Assembly (NCBI GenBank): GCA_913777025.1
Contig: CAJYQM010000016.1
Coordinates: 1-64,000, forward strand
Source: an uncultured Massilia sp.
GTDB taxonomy: Bacteria > Pseudomonadota > Gammaproteobacteria > Burkholderiales > Burkholderiaceae_D
DNA: 64,000 nt
Reading direction: 5' to 3'
Part shown: positions 1-8,558 of the stretch, piece by piece
Layout: the number at the start of each line of letters is the position of its first letter
How positions within the stretch are numbered: position 1 is the first letter of the stretch
The notes under the pieces: model-generated
Told to the model about the DNA's origin: nothing
The model's database searches: none
The model's input: the letters and a program-made list of their open reading frames with translations, nothing else
Program-made: the position numbers and the translations under genes

Positions 1-440
1 TGGCCGGTAAAACGCAAGGCTTCGCGCATGCGTACCCACCCCAGCTTGGGAATACGGATGCGACGGCCGTCGACCTCGAATTGGTCGTTACTGATGGCAA
101 ACCGGTCATCGATACCCTTGCGGCGGAACGTCGGGTAACGTGCGCGGCGGGCAAGGAAATTCTCGAAGGCGCATCCCAGCTGCATGATCGCCAACTGCTG
201 TGCACACTTCGTAACGTCCAGCATCCAGGGAAACTGTTCGCGCTTGATGCTGTTGAGTTGACGCCGCAACGCCGCCTCGTTCGGTGGTTTCAAGGTGGGG
301 GCAGCCTTGGACGCCGCGTACTGGCGCCCCCATTCTGCCAGTGCCCAGTTGTAGGCGAAGCGTGCCGTGCCCGCCGCCCGCGCGAAGTAAGTGCGCTGCA
401 CATTATTCAGGTCGAGTCGGATCTGGTGTGCTAGCAGCAT
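1..440 (-). mobile_element. tnpB: IS200/IS605-family TnpB (OrfB) transposon protein, N-terminal part, truncated by window edge
   Basis: Own translation of the reverse complement from ATG at 440: MLLAHQIRLDLNNVQRTYFARAAGTARFAYNWALAEWGRQYAASKAAPTLKPPNEAALRRQLNSIKREQFPWMLDVTKCAQQLAIMQLGCAFENFLARRARYPTFRRKGIDDRFAISNDQFEVDGRRIRIPKLGWVRMREALRFTG..., open to base 1. The 'RFAYNWAL', 'FFxRRARYPTFRRKG' and 'IRIPKLGWVRMRE' segments are characteristic of TnpB N-termini. Not in the ORF track because it has no stop inside the window. Confidence 0.93.
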
Positions 441-498
441 GACACACATCCAACGCCACCATGGCGTAAGTTCCGCATTATCATTGTTGCCAAATCTT

Positions 499-532
499 CT
501 CATCCAATATCAGCGTGTTCATATTGGATGAG
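499..532. repeat. Perfect 12-bp inverted repeat (CTCATCCAATAT-N10-ATATTGGATGAG), candidate left-end hairpin of the TnpB element
   Basis: Arms 499-510 and 521-532 are exact reverse complements; located ~60 bp upstream of the tnpB start, between it and the truncated desaturase. Confidence 0.7.
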
Positions 533-566
533 ACGGCGTAGATATGATTAAGTTCTGGCCTTGCAG

Positions 567-938
567 TTAAAACCCTGTGCCATGGCGCAGGAAGGGGTGG
601 CAGTCGGGCTGGCGCAGCAGGCCAAGCGGCCCGGCCAGGCCGACCAGCACGCCACAATAGATGAGGAGATAGCCCAGCCACGCGGGACACTGGTAACTGT
701 CGTGGATCAGCTTGCGGTGGCTGCCCAGCGAATGCCCGAGCAGCAGCACACAGCCGGTCGACAGCGCGAACAGCAGCAGGCCGCGCCAGGAAGCGTAGAG
801 GGCGCCGCCGCCCAGCGCCGTGCCGGCCATCGCGCTGAACCACAGCGATTTTTTCCAGGCGTAGCGGACCTGGCCATCGACGACGTCGCGCCAGGCCGCG
901 GCATGGACACGGTGGGCGGTGCTGGCGCTGGCTGGCAT
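567..938 (-). pseudogene. Truncated fatty acid (acyl-CoA) desaturase, N-terminal part only
   Basis: ORF MPASASTAHRVHAAAWRDVVDGQVRYAWKKSLWFSAM...GHSLGSHRKLIHDSYQCPAWLGYLLIYCGVLVGLAGPLGLLRQPDCHPFLRHGTGF*, containing a first histidine-box-like HSLGSHRKLIH; ends after 123 aa at the putative IS junction. Confidence 0.65.
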
Positions 939-981
939 GGCGAGCCTCCATCGGCATTGGGCTCAGCCATGATACTGCGGT

Positions 982-1111
982 TCAGGCGCCGATGAGCGCC
1001 CGTCCGGTCGACCCCATGGCCGCCTGGCGGCCTTCGATCAGCTTGAACAGCGCGACCGCCTGCGCCAGGTGGGTCGCCTGGTTCTGCAGCGCGCCGGCCG
1101 CCGCTGACGAA
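982..1111 (-). pseudogene. C-terminal remnant of a methyl-accepting chemotaxis protein
   Basis: Reverse-strand frame reads ...SSAAAGALQNQATHLAQAVALFKLIEGRQAAMGSTGRALIGA*, typical of MCP C-termini (AAxxLQxQAxxLxxxVxxFKL); no upstream receptor coding sequence. Confidence 0.6.
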
Positions 1112-1278
1112 AAATGGATGAATTTGTTGCGTAATACACACCTTGTAGGGGTATTGACCGCGGCGTGATCACATGGAGGTTCACGGAACCCGGTCCCCGT
1201 TTCACCCTCTAATGCTGATCATTTGTTGATTCCTGACCCTATCGGCAGAGAGCCAATGAGTCATACGAGGCGTCAATC

Positions 1279-3103
1279 ATGAGACATCACCGTATCGTCA
1301 GCCTGCTCGTCGGGGCCGGCCTGCTTTCGCTGCTCGTGTTTTCCCCGACGGCGGCCGAGCGGCGTGACAAGGGGCCGGGCTTCGATCCCCTGTTCGCCAA
1401 GGGAGCCAGTTGCGCGCCGGCCCAGGCCGGGCGTCCGGTCCTGTTGGCCACCCTGTTGCAGGCGCAAAGCCGGCAGCCGGTCCCGCCCACCGAGACGCGC
1501 CCCTTCCAGCCGGGCCAGCAATTGCCGTCGGCCGCCGACAGCGCGGCGCCGCCGCTGTACAAGGACCTCGGCAAGCTGCATATCCCGATCTCGACGAGAA
1601 GCGCCCAGGCGCAGGCGTATTTCGACCAGGGCGTGCGCCTGATGTTCGCCTTCAACCACGCCGAAGCGGCACGTGCCTTCCGCGCGGCCCAGCAGTTCGA
1701 TCCGGGCTGCGCCATGTGCTACTGGGGTGAAGCGCTGGTGCTCGGCCCGAACATCAATGCACCGATGTTCCCGGAAGCCTTCGGGCCGGCTTATCAAGCG
1801 TCGCGCAAGGCGGCCAGCCTGGCGGACAAGGTCACGCCGCACGAGCAGGCCGTGATCCTCGCCGTCACCCAGCGCTATTCGGCATCGCCCGCTGAAGACC
1901 GCAAGCCGCTCGACCAGGCCCTACGCCGACCTGATGGGCGACACGGCGCGCCGCTTCCCGACCCATGACATGATCCAGGTCCTGTACGCCGAAGCGCTGA
2001 TGGACCTGTCGCCCTGGGATTACTGGCAGGCCGGCGGCACCCGGCCCAAGGGCCGCACGCCCGAGATGATCGCCGCGCTCGAGCGCGTGCTGGCGCGCAA
2101 TCCAACCCATCCGGGCGCCGCCCACTACTACATCCACGCGGTGGAAGCCTCGTCCAATCCGGAACGCGCCTTGCCTTATGCGCGCCTGCTGGCGAAACAG
2201 ATCCCGGGTGCCGGCCACGTCGTGCACATGCCTTCTCACATCTATTACCGGCTCGGCATGGTCAAGGCATCGCTGGACGCCAACCTGCGCGCGGTCGCCG
2301 TCGACGAGCGCTACTTCAGCCGATCAAGCAGCGACCCGGTCTACAAGGGCGCCTACTACCCGCACAACATCCACTTCGTGATGGTGTCGGCGCTGATGGG
2401 CGGGGATGGGAAGACCGCGCTCGAGGCCGCCGATAAACTCGACAAGTCGCTGCCGACGCAACTGGTCGCGCAATTCCCATTGACCCAGCCCGTGAAAGCC
2501 GCACCGTATTTTTCGCACGTGCAGTTCAGCAGCCCCGACACCCTCGTCAAGCTGCCGGATCCCGCGCCCGACCTGGTGCTGGTGCAGGCGATGTGGCACT
2601 ACGCGCGCGCGGTCGGCTTCGCGCGCAAGGGCATGGCGGACCAGAGCGCACGCGAGATCGACGGCCTGGCCAGGATCGAACAAGGCAGCGACTTCCAGCC
2701 CTTCGCCGCCTGGGGCATCCCGGCCAGGGAGATCGTCCAGACCGCGCGCCACATCGCCACCGGGCGCCTGGCCGATGCGCAGGGCAGGCTGCCGGTGGCG
2801 CTGGCGGCCTACCGGCAGGCCGTGGCGGTGCAGGACAGCCTGCCCTACATGGAACCGCCGTACTGGTATTACCCGGCACGGCAATCGCTGGGCGTGGCGC
2901 TGCTGCGGGCAGGCCAGCTGGACAAAGCCGAAACCGTGTTCCGTTCGGCGCTGGCGCGAACGCCCAGCAACGGGTGGGCCTTGCGCGGCCTGATGGAGGT
3001 GTACCGGCAGAAGGGTGACGCCGTGTCGCTGCGCTTGGTGCGGCAGCGCTTCCAGACGACCTGGCTGGGCAAGGACAGTCTGCCGGCGCTGGCGCTGCTG
3101 TAG
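1279..3103 (+). pseudogene. Tetratricopeptide-repeat protein, reading frame interrupted by a +1 frameshift near 1919-1921
   Basis: ORF 1279..1968 (TPR start ...HAEAARAFRAAQQFDPGCAMCYWGEAL...) continues in the next frame as ORF 1934..3103 (...YADLMGDTARRFPTHDMIQVLYAEALMDLSPWDYW...). Removing one C in 'GCCCTACG' joins LDQA-YADLMGD. Confidence 0.75.
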
Positions 3104-3739
3104 TCAGAGCCGGTCGAGCAGGGCTGCCAGCGAGGGTAGACTATCGGCGCCGGCGCGGCGCCGCTCGCGGTCGAGCAGGATGGATTGCATGCCGGCCGCG
3201 CGGGGTCCGTCGACGTCGGCCGCGGGCGTGTCGCCCACCATCAGCACGCGTTCCGGTGCGCAGCCGAGGGCGGCGCAGGCTTGCTGGTAGATGGCCGGAT
3301 CCGGTTTGATGGCGCCGGCCTCGAAGCTCCAGGTGTAGGCGTCCAGTTGCAAGGGCAGCAGTTGCATGATCGGGTCCGCGTAATCGGCGGCCAGGTTCGA
3401 GCACAGGCCGAGTTTGATGCCGCGCGCGCGTAATGCCTGTAGCGTGGGTGCGGTGTCCGGGAACAGGCGGATCGAGGCGATTTCGCTGTGCAAGTCTGCT
3501 TCCAGCTGGGCGAGTTGCTCAGGCGCGAGCACGATGCTCAATTGAGCAGCCGCAGCATGCAAATTGAGCGGTGCGCTCATCAGGGTGGCAGCATCGAGTG
3601 CGCCGACCGGGCGGCCTTGCTGTTCGCCGATGCGCAGCAGGCGGCGGAAGGGGGCGCGTTTGTCGGTGATCTCGACCAGGGTGCCGTAGACGTCGAAGAC
3701 GACGGCGTCGACGCTGTCAAAGCGAGGTGGGGCTGCCAT
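3104..3739 (-). CDS. HAD superfamily (HAD-IA) hydrolase
   Basis: AVVFDVYGTLVE, LGLCSNLA, GAIKPDPAIYQQACAALGCAPERVLMVGDTPAADVDGPRAAGM motifs; start placed at MAAPPRFDSVD (upstream ATGs possible). Confidence 0.88.
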   Translation of the reverse strand: MAAPPRFDSVDAVVFDVYGTLVEITDKRAPFRRLLRIGEQQGRPVGALDAATLMSAPLNLHAAAAQLSIVLAPEQLAQLEADLHSEIASIRLFPDTAPTLQALRARGIKLGLCSNLAADYADPIMQLLPLQLDAYTWSFEAGAIKPDPAIYQQACAALGCAPERVLMVGDTPAADVDGPRAAGMQSILLDRERRRAGADSLPSLAALLDRL

Positions 3740-3920
3740 GGCGGCGCGCATAGTCGCGGGCGTGATCGAGCATGCCTGCCAGGGAGATCTGCCTTTCGAT
3801 GTAGCGGCGTTGCAGGCCGAGATCATCCGCTTGCGGGTGCATGCCTTCGAGGACGAAGCTGGCGTTCATCGTTGCAACGTGCCTGGCACGTTGTTCGCGC
3901 GTTGCTGGTCGGGACTGCAT
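3717..3920 (-). CDS. VbhA-like antitoxin family protein (orphan)
   Basis: 67 aa MQSRPATREQRARHVATMNASFVLEGMHPQADDLGLQRRYIERQISLAGMLDHARDYARRHGSPTSL; has the (S/T)xxxE(G/N) pattern (SFVLEG) and RRYIxxxISLxxM typical of VbhA-type Fic inhibitors. Confidence 0.7.
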   Translation of the reverse strand: MQSRPATREQRARHVATMNASFVLEGMHPQADDLGLQRRYIERQISLAGMLDHARDYARRHGSPTSL

Positions 3921-4000
3921 GACGCTCCTGTCGATCGGGCGATCCAAAAACAAATGCCCCAGGTCGATAAAACCTAAGGCATCGTTTTGAAACTCGAATT

Positions 4001-4076
4001 TGGTGCCGGCTGCAGGACTCGAACCCGCCACCTGATGATTACAAATCAACTGCTCTACCTGATGAGCTAAGCCGGC
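4001..4076 (-). tRNA. tRNA-Thr (anticodon TGT)
   Basis: Reverse complement GCCGGCTTAGCTCATCAGGTAGAGCAGTTGATTTGTAATCATCAGGTGGCGGGTTCGAGTCCTGCAGCCGGCACCA folds as a cloverleaf with anticodon TGT and encoded CCA. Confidence 0.95.
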
Positions 4077-4097
4077 AATATGGCCAGAATTATACCC

Positions 4098-4601
4098 TTA
4101 TTTGATTCGGGTCAACGTAGGCCGGCCACCTTTTTTCGGTGGTTCATCGTCCCCGTCGGGGAGATTCGACACCTCGGACACGGTCGCACCATTGGTCTTG
4201 CCGGGAACGGCAGCCAATCCAGGCGCCGGCGCGGACGAAGGTTCGGGAACCGATGCCGGTGAAGAAGGCGGCGCCATCTCGGCCGCGGTGGTGCTGACGT
4301 CGAAGGCCATGCCCTGGCCGTTTTCGTTGGCGTAGATCGCCAGCACATTGTGCACCGGGATGTACAGCTCGCGCGAGACGCCGTTGAAGCGCGCGCGGAA
4401 GGTGATCGCGTCATTGTCCATCTTCAGCCCGGACGTGGCGCCGTAGCTGATGTTGAGGATGATCTCGCCTTTCTTCACGTATTCCATCGGAACCGTGGTC
4501 GCGGCGTCGACCTTGACGGCCAGGTAGGGCGTGAAGCCGCTGTCCGTGCACCACTCGTAAATGGCGCGCAGCAGGTACGGCTTGGTGGAGATGTCTGGCA
4601 T
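4098..4601 (-). CDS. sspB: ClpXP protease specificity-enhancing factor SspB
   Basis: MPDISTKPYLLRAIYEWCTDSGFTPYLAVKVDAATTVPMEYVKKGEIILNISYGATSGLKMDNDAITFRARFNGVSRELYIPVHNVLAIYANENGQGMAF; adjacent to sspA. Confidence 0.93.
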   Translation of the reverse strand: MPDISTKPYLLRAIYEWCTDSGFTPYLAVKVDAATTVPMEYVKKGEIILNISYGATSGLKMDNDAITFRARFNGVSRELYIPVHNVLAIYANENGQGMAFDVSTTAAEMAPPSSPASVPEPSSAPAPGLAAVPGKTNGATVSEVSNLPDGDDEPPKKGGRPTLTRIK

Positions 4602-4698
4602 GTGTGTGATCGGAATGGCACAAGTTGTTGCACGCCAGTGTAATCCGATTCGCCATGGGGCGTCGAAAAACTGGCGTGCAACGGTGTCGGGACCTAAT

Positions 4699-4816
4699 AA
4701 AAACCTCAACAACCGTAGCGAGCGGCGGCAATGCTGGTTGAGGAGCGCAGCTGTACGCACGTACAGCGAGCACCGCAGACCGGCAGTGCAACGCGCAGCA
4801 GGTTGTTGCGGTTTTT
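4699..4816. repeat. Long imperfect inverted repeat between sspB and sspA
   Basis: Outer arms AAAAACCTCAACAACC (4699-4714) and GGTTGTTGCGGTTTTT (4801-4816) pair 15/16; core CTGTACG-CA-CGTACAG (4751-4766) is perfect; intervening arms partly complementary. Confidence 0.75.
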
Positions 4817-5426
4817 AGCGGCGCATGACCTTTTCGGACGGGGTCAGCGCTTCGATGTAGGCCGGACGCGAGAAGATGCGCTCGGCGTACTTCATCAGCG
4901 GGGCCGCGGTCTTCGACAGTTCGATGCCGTAGTGGTCCAGGCGCCACAGCAGCGGGGCGATCGCCACGTCCAGCATCGAGAACTCGTCGCCCAGCATGTA
5001 CTTGTTCTTCAGGAACAGCGGGGCCAGCGTGGTCAGGCGGTCGCGGATTTCAGCACGGGCCTTGTCGTGGCTCTTGTCGGTGACCTTGTTGCGCTCGTTC
5101 TCGAGCGTGTTCACATGCACGAACAGCTCTTTTTCGAAGTTGAACAGCATCAGGCGGGCACGGGCGCGCATCAGCGGGTCGGCCGGCATCAGTTGCGGGT
5201 GCGGGAAACGCTCGTCGATGTACTCGTTGATGATGTTCGATTCGTACAGGATCAGCTCGCGCTCGACCAGGATCGGCACCTGGCCGTACGGGTTCATCGT
5301 CGAGATGTCTTCCGGCTTGTTGAACAGGTCGACGTCGCGCACCTCGAAGTCCATGCCCTTTTCGAACAGGACCAGGCGGCAGCGCTGGGAGAACGGGCAC
5401 GTGGTGCCGGAGTAGAGAACCATCAT
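4815..5426 (-). CDS. sspA: Stringent starvation protein A (GST-fold)
   Basis: MMVLYSGTTCPFSQRCRLVLFEKGMDFEVRDVDLFNKPEDISTMNPYGQVPILVER...; upstream of sspB. Confidence 0.94.
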   Translation of the reverse strand: MMVLYSGTTCPFSQRCRLVLFEKGMDFEVRDVDLFNKPEDISTMNPYGQVPILVERELILYESNIINEYIDERFPHPQLMPADPLMRARARLMLFNFEKELFVHVNTLENERNKVTDKSHDKARAEIRDRLTTLAPLFLKNKYMLGDEFSMLDVAIAPLLWRLDHYGIELSKTAAPLMKYAERIFSRPAYIEALTPSEKVMRR

Positions 5427-5452
5427 GGTTTATAGTTCCTTCAAGAAACAAA

Positions 5453-5478
5453 GGGGTGATGCCCTGATGGCTCACCCC
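5453..5478. terminator. Stem-loop between petC and sspA
   Basis: GGGGTGATGCCCTGATGGCTCACCCC inverted repeat. Confidence 0.5.
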
Positions 5479-5487
5479 AAATAACAA

Positions 5488-5510
5488 TTGCCCGCATTAT
5501 AACCGGGCAA
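5488..5510 (-). terminator. Probable intrinsic terminator downstream of petABC
   Basis: TTGCCCG-N9-CGGGCAA just after the petC stop; on the minus strand followed by TTGTTATTT. Confidence 0.55.
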
Positions 5511-5515
5511 TCAAA

Positions 5516-6277
5516 TCACTTTACGTCTTTCCAATAAGATGCATTCAGACGCCAGGCAAGGAAAGCGAACAAGGACAGGAACAACACCACGATCGCACCC
5601 AGGCGCTTGCGCAAATCGCGGGTCGGTTCGGCCATCCATTCCATGTACGCCACCAGGTCCGCGACCTGCGTGTCGAACTCCGGCTGGCTCAGGCTGCCCG
5701 GGCTGACCTGCTCGAAACCGGCGAAACGATGGATCGTCTTGCCCTTCTCGTGCGGGTCCGGCTCCTCGACCATCTTTGCCGTCCGTACACCCTGCAACTG
5801 CCACAGCACGTGCGGCATCGCCACGTTCGGCACGACCATATTGTTCCAGCCGGTCGGGCGGGTGTCATCCTTGTAGAAGGTCCGCAGGTAGGTGTACAGG
5901 TAATCAGCGCCGGTGCCGCCGGCGCCCGCCTTGGCGCGCGCGATGACGGACAAATCCGGCGGCACCGCGCCGAACCAGGCCTTGGCGTCGCTCGGGCGCA
6001 TCGCGATCGTCATCATGTCGCCCACCTTCTCGCCGGAGAACAGCAGGTTGTTCTTGATCTGGTCTTCATTCAAGCCCAGGTCCCGCAGGCGATTGTAGCG
6101 CATCGACGATGCCGAATGACAGTTCAGGCAGTAGTTGACGAACAACTTGGCGCCATTTTGCAGCGAGGCGATGTCGCTGCGCTCGGGCGCGCGTTCCAGC
6201 GGGAAGCCGCCTTCGTTCGCGAACACGAATCCCGGCAACAGGGCAAGCACGGCGATCAGCTTCTTCGTAAGAGTCAT
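5516..6277 (-). CDS. petC: Cytochrome c1
   Basis: Signal peptide, CLNCHSASSMRYNRLRDLG haem motif, C-terminal membrane anchor; last gene of petABC. Confidence 0.95.
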   Translation of the reverse strand: MTLTKKLIAVLALLPGFVFANEGGFPLERAPERSDIASLQNGAKLFVNYCLNCHSASSMRYNRLRDLGLNEDQIKNNLLFSGEKVGDMMTIAMRPSDAKAWFGAVPPDLSVIARAKAGAGGTGADYLYTYLRTFYKDDTRPTGWNNMVVPNVAMPHVLWQLQGVRTAKMVEEPDPHEKGKTIHRFAGFEQVSPGSLSQPEFDTQVADLVAYMEWMAEPTRDLRKRLGAIVVLFLSLFAFLAWRLNASYWKDVK

Positions 6278-6287
6278 GGTTGTCCTT

Positions 6288-7703
6288 TCAGTGCGCGGTC
6301 CAGGTGACGCGCTTGGGCAGCGGCTTGAAGCGGCCCATCGTGCTCCACCACGGCATCAGGAGGAAGAAGCTGAAGTACAGCAGCGTCGCCAGCTGGGCGA
6401 TCAGGGTGTAGGCCGGGGTCGGCAGCTGGGTGCCGAGGTAGCCGAGCACCAGGAAGGCCACGAAGAAGACGCCGTACACGGTCTTGTGCCAGCCCGGGCG
6501 GTAGCGGATCGAGCGCACCGGCGAGTGGTCCAGCCAGGGCAGCAGGGCCAGGATGATCACGGCCGAGCCGAACAGCACCACGCCCCAGAACTTCGCGTCC
6601 AGCACCTGCGGCAGCATGCCGATCTCGAGGAACACCGCCAGCACCGTGACCGCGATCTTGGTTTTATACGACAGGCGCGAGCGCAGCCAGATGAACACGA
6701 CGTAGGCGGCCAGGCCCGCCATCACCACCCACATGAAGTCCGAGGTGGTGGCGCGCAGCACCGAGTAGAACGGCGTGAAGTACCAGGTCGGCGCGATGTG
6801 CGGCGGCGTCTTGAGGGAGTCGGCCGGCAGGAAGTTGTTGTATTCCAGGAAGTAGCCGCCCATCTCGGGGGCGAAGAACACGACCGAGCTGTAGATCAGC
6901 AGGAAGACCGACACGCCGAAGAAATCCTTGGTCGTGTAGTAGGGGTGGGACGGGATCGTGTCGACGCCATGGCCGTCCGGGCCCAGGTTTTCCTTGACCT
7001 CGATGCCGTCCGGGTTGTTCGAGCCGACCTCGTGCAGCGCGATCAGGTGCGCCGCCACCAGGCCCAGCAGCACCAGCGGGATCGCGATCACGTGGAAGGC
7101 GAAGAAGCGGTTCAGGGTCGCGTCGGACACCACGTAGTCGCCGCGGATCCACAGCGACAGGTCGTTGCCGATGAAGGGGATGGCGCCGAACAGGTTGACG
7201 ATCACCTGCGCGCCCCAGTACGACATCTGGCCCCAGGGCAGCAGGTAGCCGAAGAAGGCTTCCGCCATCAGGCACAGGAAGATGGCGAAGCCGAACAGCC
7301 AGATCAGCTCGCGCGGCTTGCGGTAGGAACCGTAGAGCAGGCCGCGCGTCATGTGCAGGTAGACCACGATGAAGAAGGCCGAGGCGCCGGTCGAGTGCAT
7401 GTAGCGCACCAGCCAGCCCCAGGGCACTTCCTTCATGATGTATTCGACCGAGCCGAAGGCCAGGTTGGAATCCGGCTTGTAATGCATCGTGAGAAAGATG
7501 CCGGTGACGATCTGGAGCACCAGCACCAGCATCGCCAGCGAACCGAAGATGTACCAGACGTTGAAGTTCTTCGGTGCGTAGTAGCGGCCCCACTGTTCTT
7601 CCCACAGTTTCGAGAGCGGGAAGCGGTCGTCGATCCAGGCCAGGGCCTTACGGCTCTTCGGCGCGTCGGCCGGGAGTTTGGTTTCCTTGAACGCTGCGCC
7701 CAT
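6288..7703 (-). CDS. petB: Cytochrome b (ubiquinol-cytochrome c reductase)
   Basis: 471 aa with WYIFGSLAMLVLVLQIVTGIFLTMHYKP, GYLLPWGQMSYWGAQV, PEWYF-like APTWYFTPFYSVLR. Confidence 0.96.
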   Translation of the reverse strand: MGAAFKETKLPADAPKSRKALAWIDDRFPLSKLWEEQWGRYYAPKNFNVWYIFGSLAMLVLVLQIVTGIFLTMHYKPDSNLAFGSVEYIMKEVPWGWLVRYMHSTGASAFFIVVYLHMTRGLLYGSYRKPRELIWLFGFAIFLCLMAEAFFGYLLPWGQMSYWGAQVIVNLFGAIPFIGNDLSLWIRGDYVVSDATLNRFFAFHVIAIPLVLLGLVAAHLIALHEVGSNNPDGIEVKENLGPDGHGVDTIPSHPYYTTKDFFGVSVFLLIYSSVVFFAPEMGGYFLEYNNFLPADSLKTPPHIAPTWYFTPFYSVLRATTSDFMWVVMAGLAAYVVFIWLRSRLSYKTKIAVTVLAVFLEIGMLPQVLDAKFWGVVLFGSAVIILALLPWLDHSPVRSIRYRPGWHKTVYGVFFVAFLVLGYLGTQLPTPAYTLIAQLATLLYFSFFLLMPWWSTMGRFKPLPKRVTWTAH

Positions 7704-7704
7704 G

Positions 7705-8322
7705 CTATGCCTCGCCTTTCTCTTCGTCTTTGCCGATCACGATCTTGTTATCGGACAGGTACATGTACGGAGGGACATCGAGATTGCTGGGTGCCGGCTT
7801 GTTCTTGAACACACGCCCGGACAGGTCGAAGGTCGAGCCGTGGCAGGGGCAGAGGAAGCCGCCGTGCCAGTCGTCGGGCAGGTTCGGTTGCGCGCCTTCC
7901 TGGAAACGCGCGGAGGGGGAGCAGCCCAGGTGGGAACAGATGCCGACGACCACCAGCAAATCCTTGTGCTTTTCGTAGGCGCGGAATTCGTTCTTCGCGT
8001 ACTTGGGCACGTCGAGCTGGAAGCTCTTGTCGGAGTCCGGATCGGCCACCAGGGCATCGTTCTTCTTCAGGCTGGCCAGCATTTCCGGCGTGCGCCGCAA
8101 AATCCAGACCGGCTTGCCGCGCCATTCGGCGACTTTCATTTCGCCAGGTTTGACGTCCGAGATATCGACCTCGACAGGAGCGCCGGCTGCCTTGGCGCGT
8201 TCGGAGGGTTGAAGGGTACTGACCAGGACTCCGGCCGTTGAAACACCGACGACACCACCCGCCGCGCATGTAGCCACGAGCAAGCCTCGCCGGCCTGAAT
8301 CGACCTGCTTCTCATTACTCAT
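7705..8322 (-). CDS. petA: Ubiquinol-cytochrome c reductase Rieske iron-sulfur subunit
   Basis: TAT-like N-terminus, CSHLGCSP and CPCHGSTFDLSGR motifs. Confidence 0.95.
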   Translation of the reverse strand: MSNEKQVDSGRRGLLVATCAAGGVVGVSTAGVLVSTLQPSERAKAAGAPVEVDISDVKPGEMKVAEWRGKPVWILRRTPEMLASLKKNDALVADPDSDKSFQLDVPKYAKNEFRAYEKHKDLLVVVGICSHLGCSPSARFQEGAQPNLPDDWHGGFLCPCHGSTFDLSGRVFKNKPAPSNLDVPPYMYLSDNKIVIGKDEEKGEA

Positions 8323-8558
8323 ACCAACTCCATTCGTCAAATGCGAAATGTTGCACTGCAACGCGTTGCATAAAGGTAAAAACCAATTTTGCAACAATCG
8401 ATTATATGTGAACAGTTTTGCAAATTAAAGAAAAAACGTGCCCGCCGTAATGACCAGTTCGAATCGTGCGCGCCCGCCGTGGCGGTGCGGATGCCGTCGG
8501 GCTGGCGCGCCTTCCTGTATCATCGCTATGGGTATGTAAAAACGACAAGGAGGATCGG

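Noticed and set aside
81-434. 117-aa plus-strand ORF at left edge
   Set aside because: Antisense to the tnpB coding sequence, which has clear family signatures.
3921-4049. N-terminal extension of the 110-aa ORF 3717..4049
   Set aside because: The first residues (MICNHQVAGSSPAAGT) are translated from the tRNA-Thr gene; the real start is placed at 3920.
6135-7808. 557-aa plus-strand ORF opposite petB/petC
   Set aside because: Antisense shadow ORF of conserved cytochrome genes.
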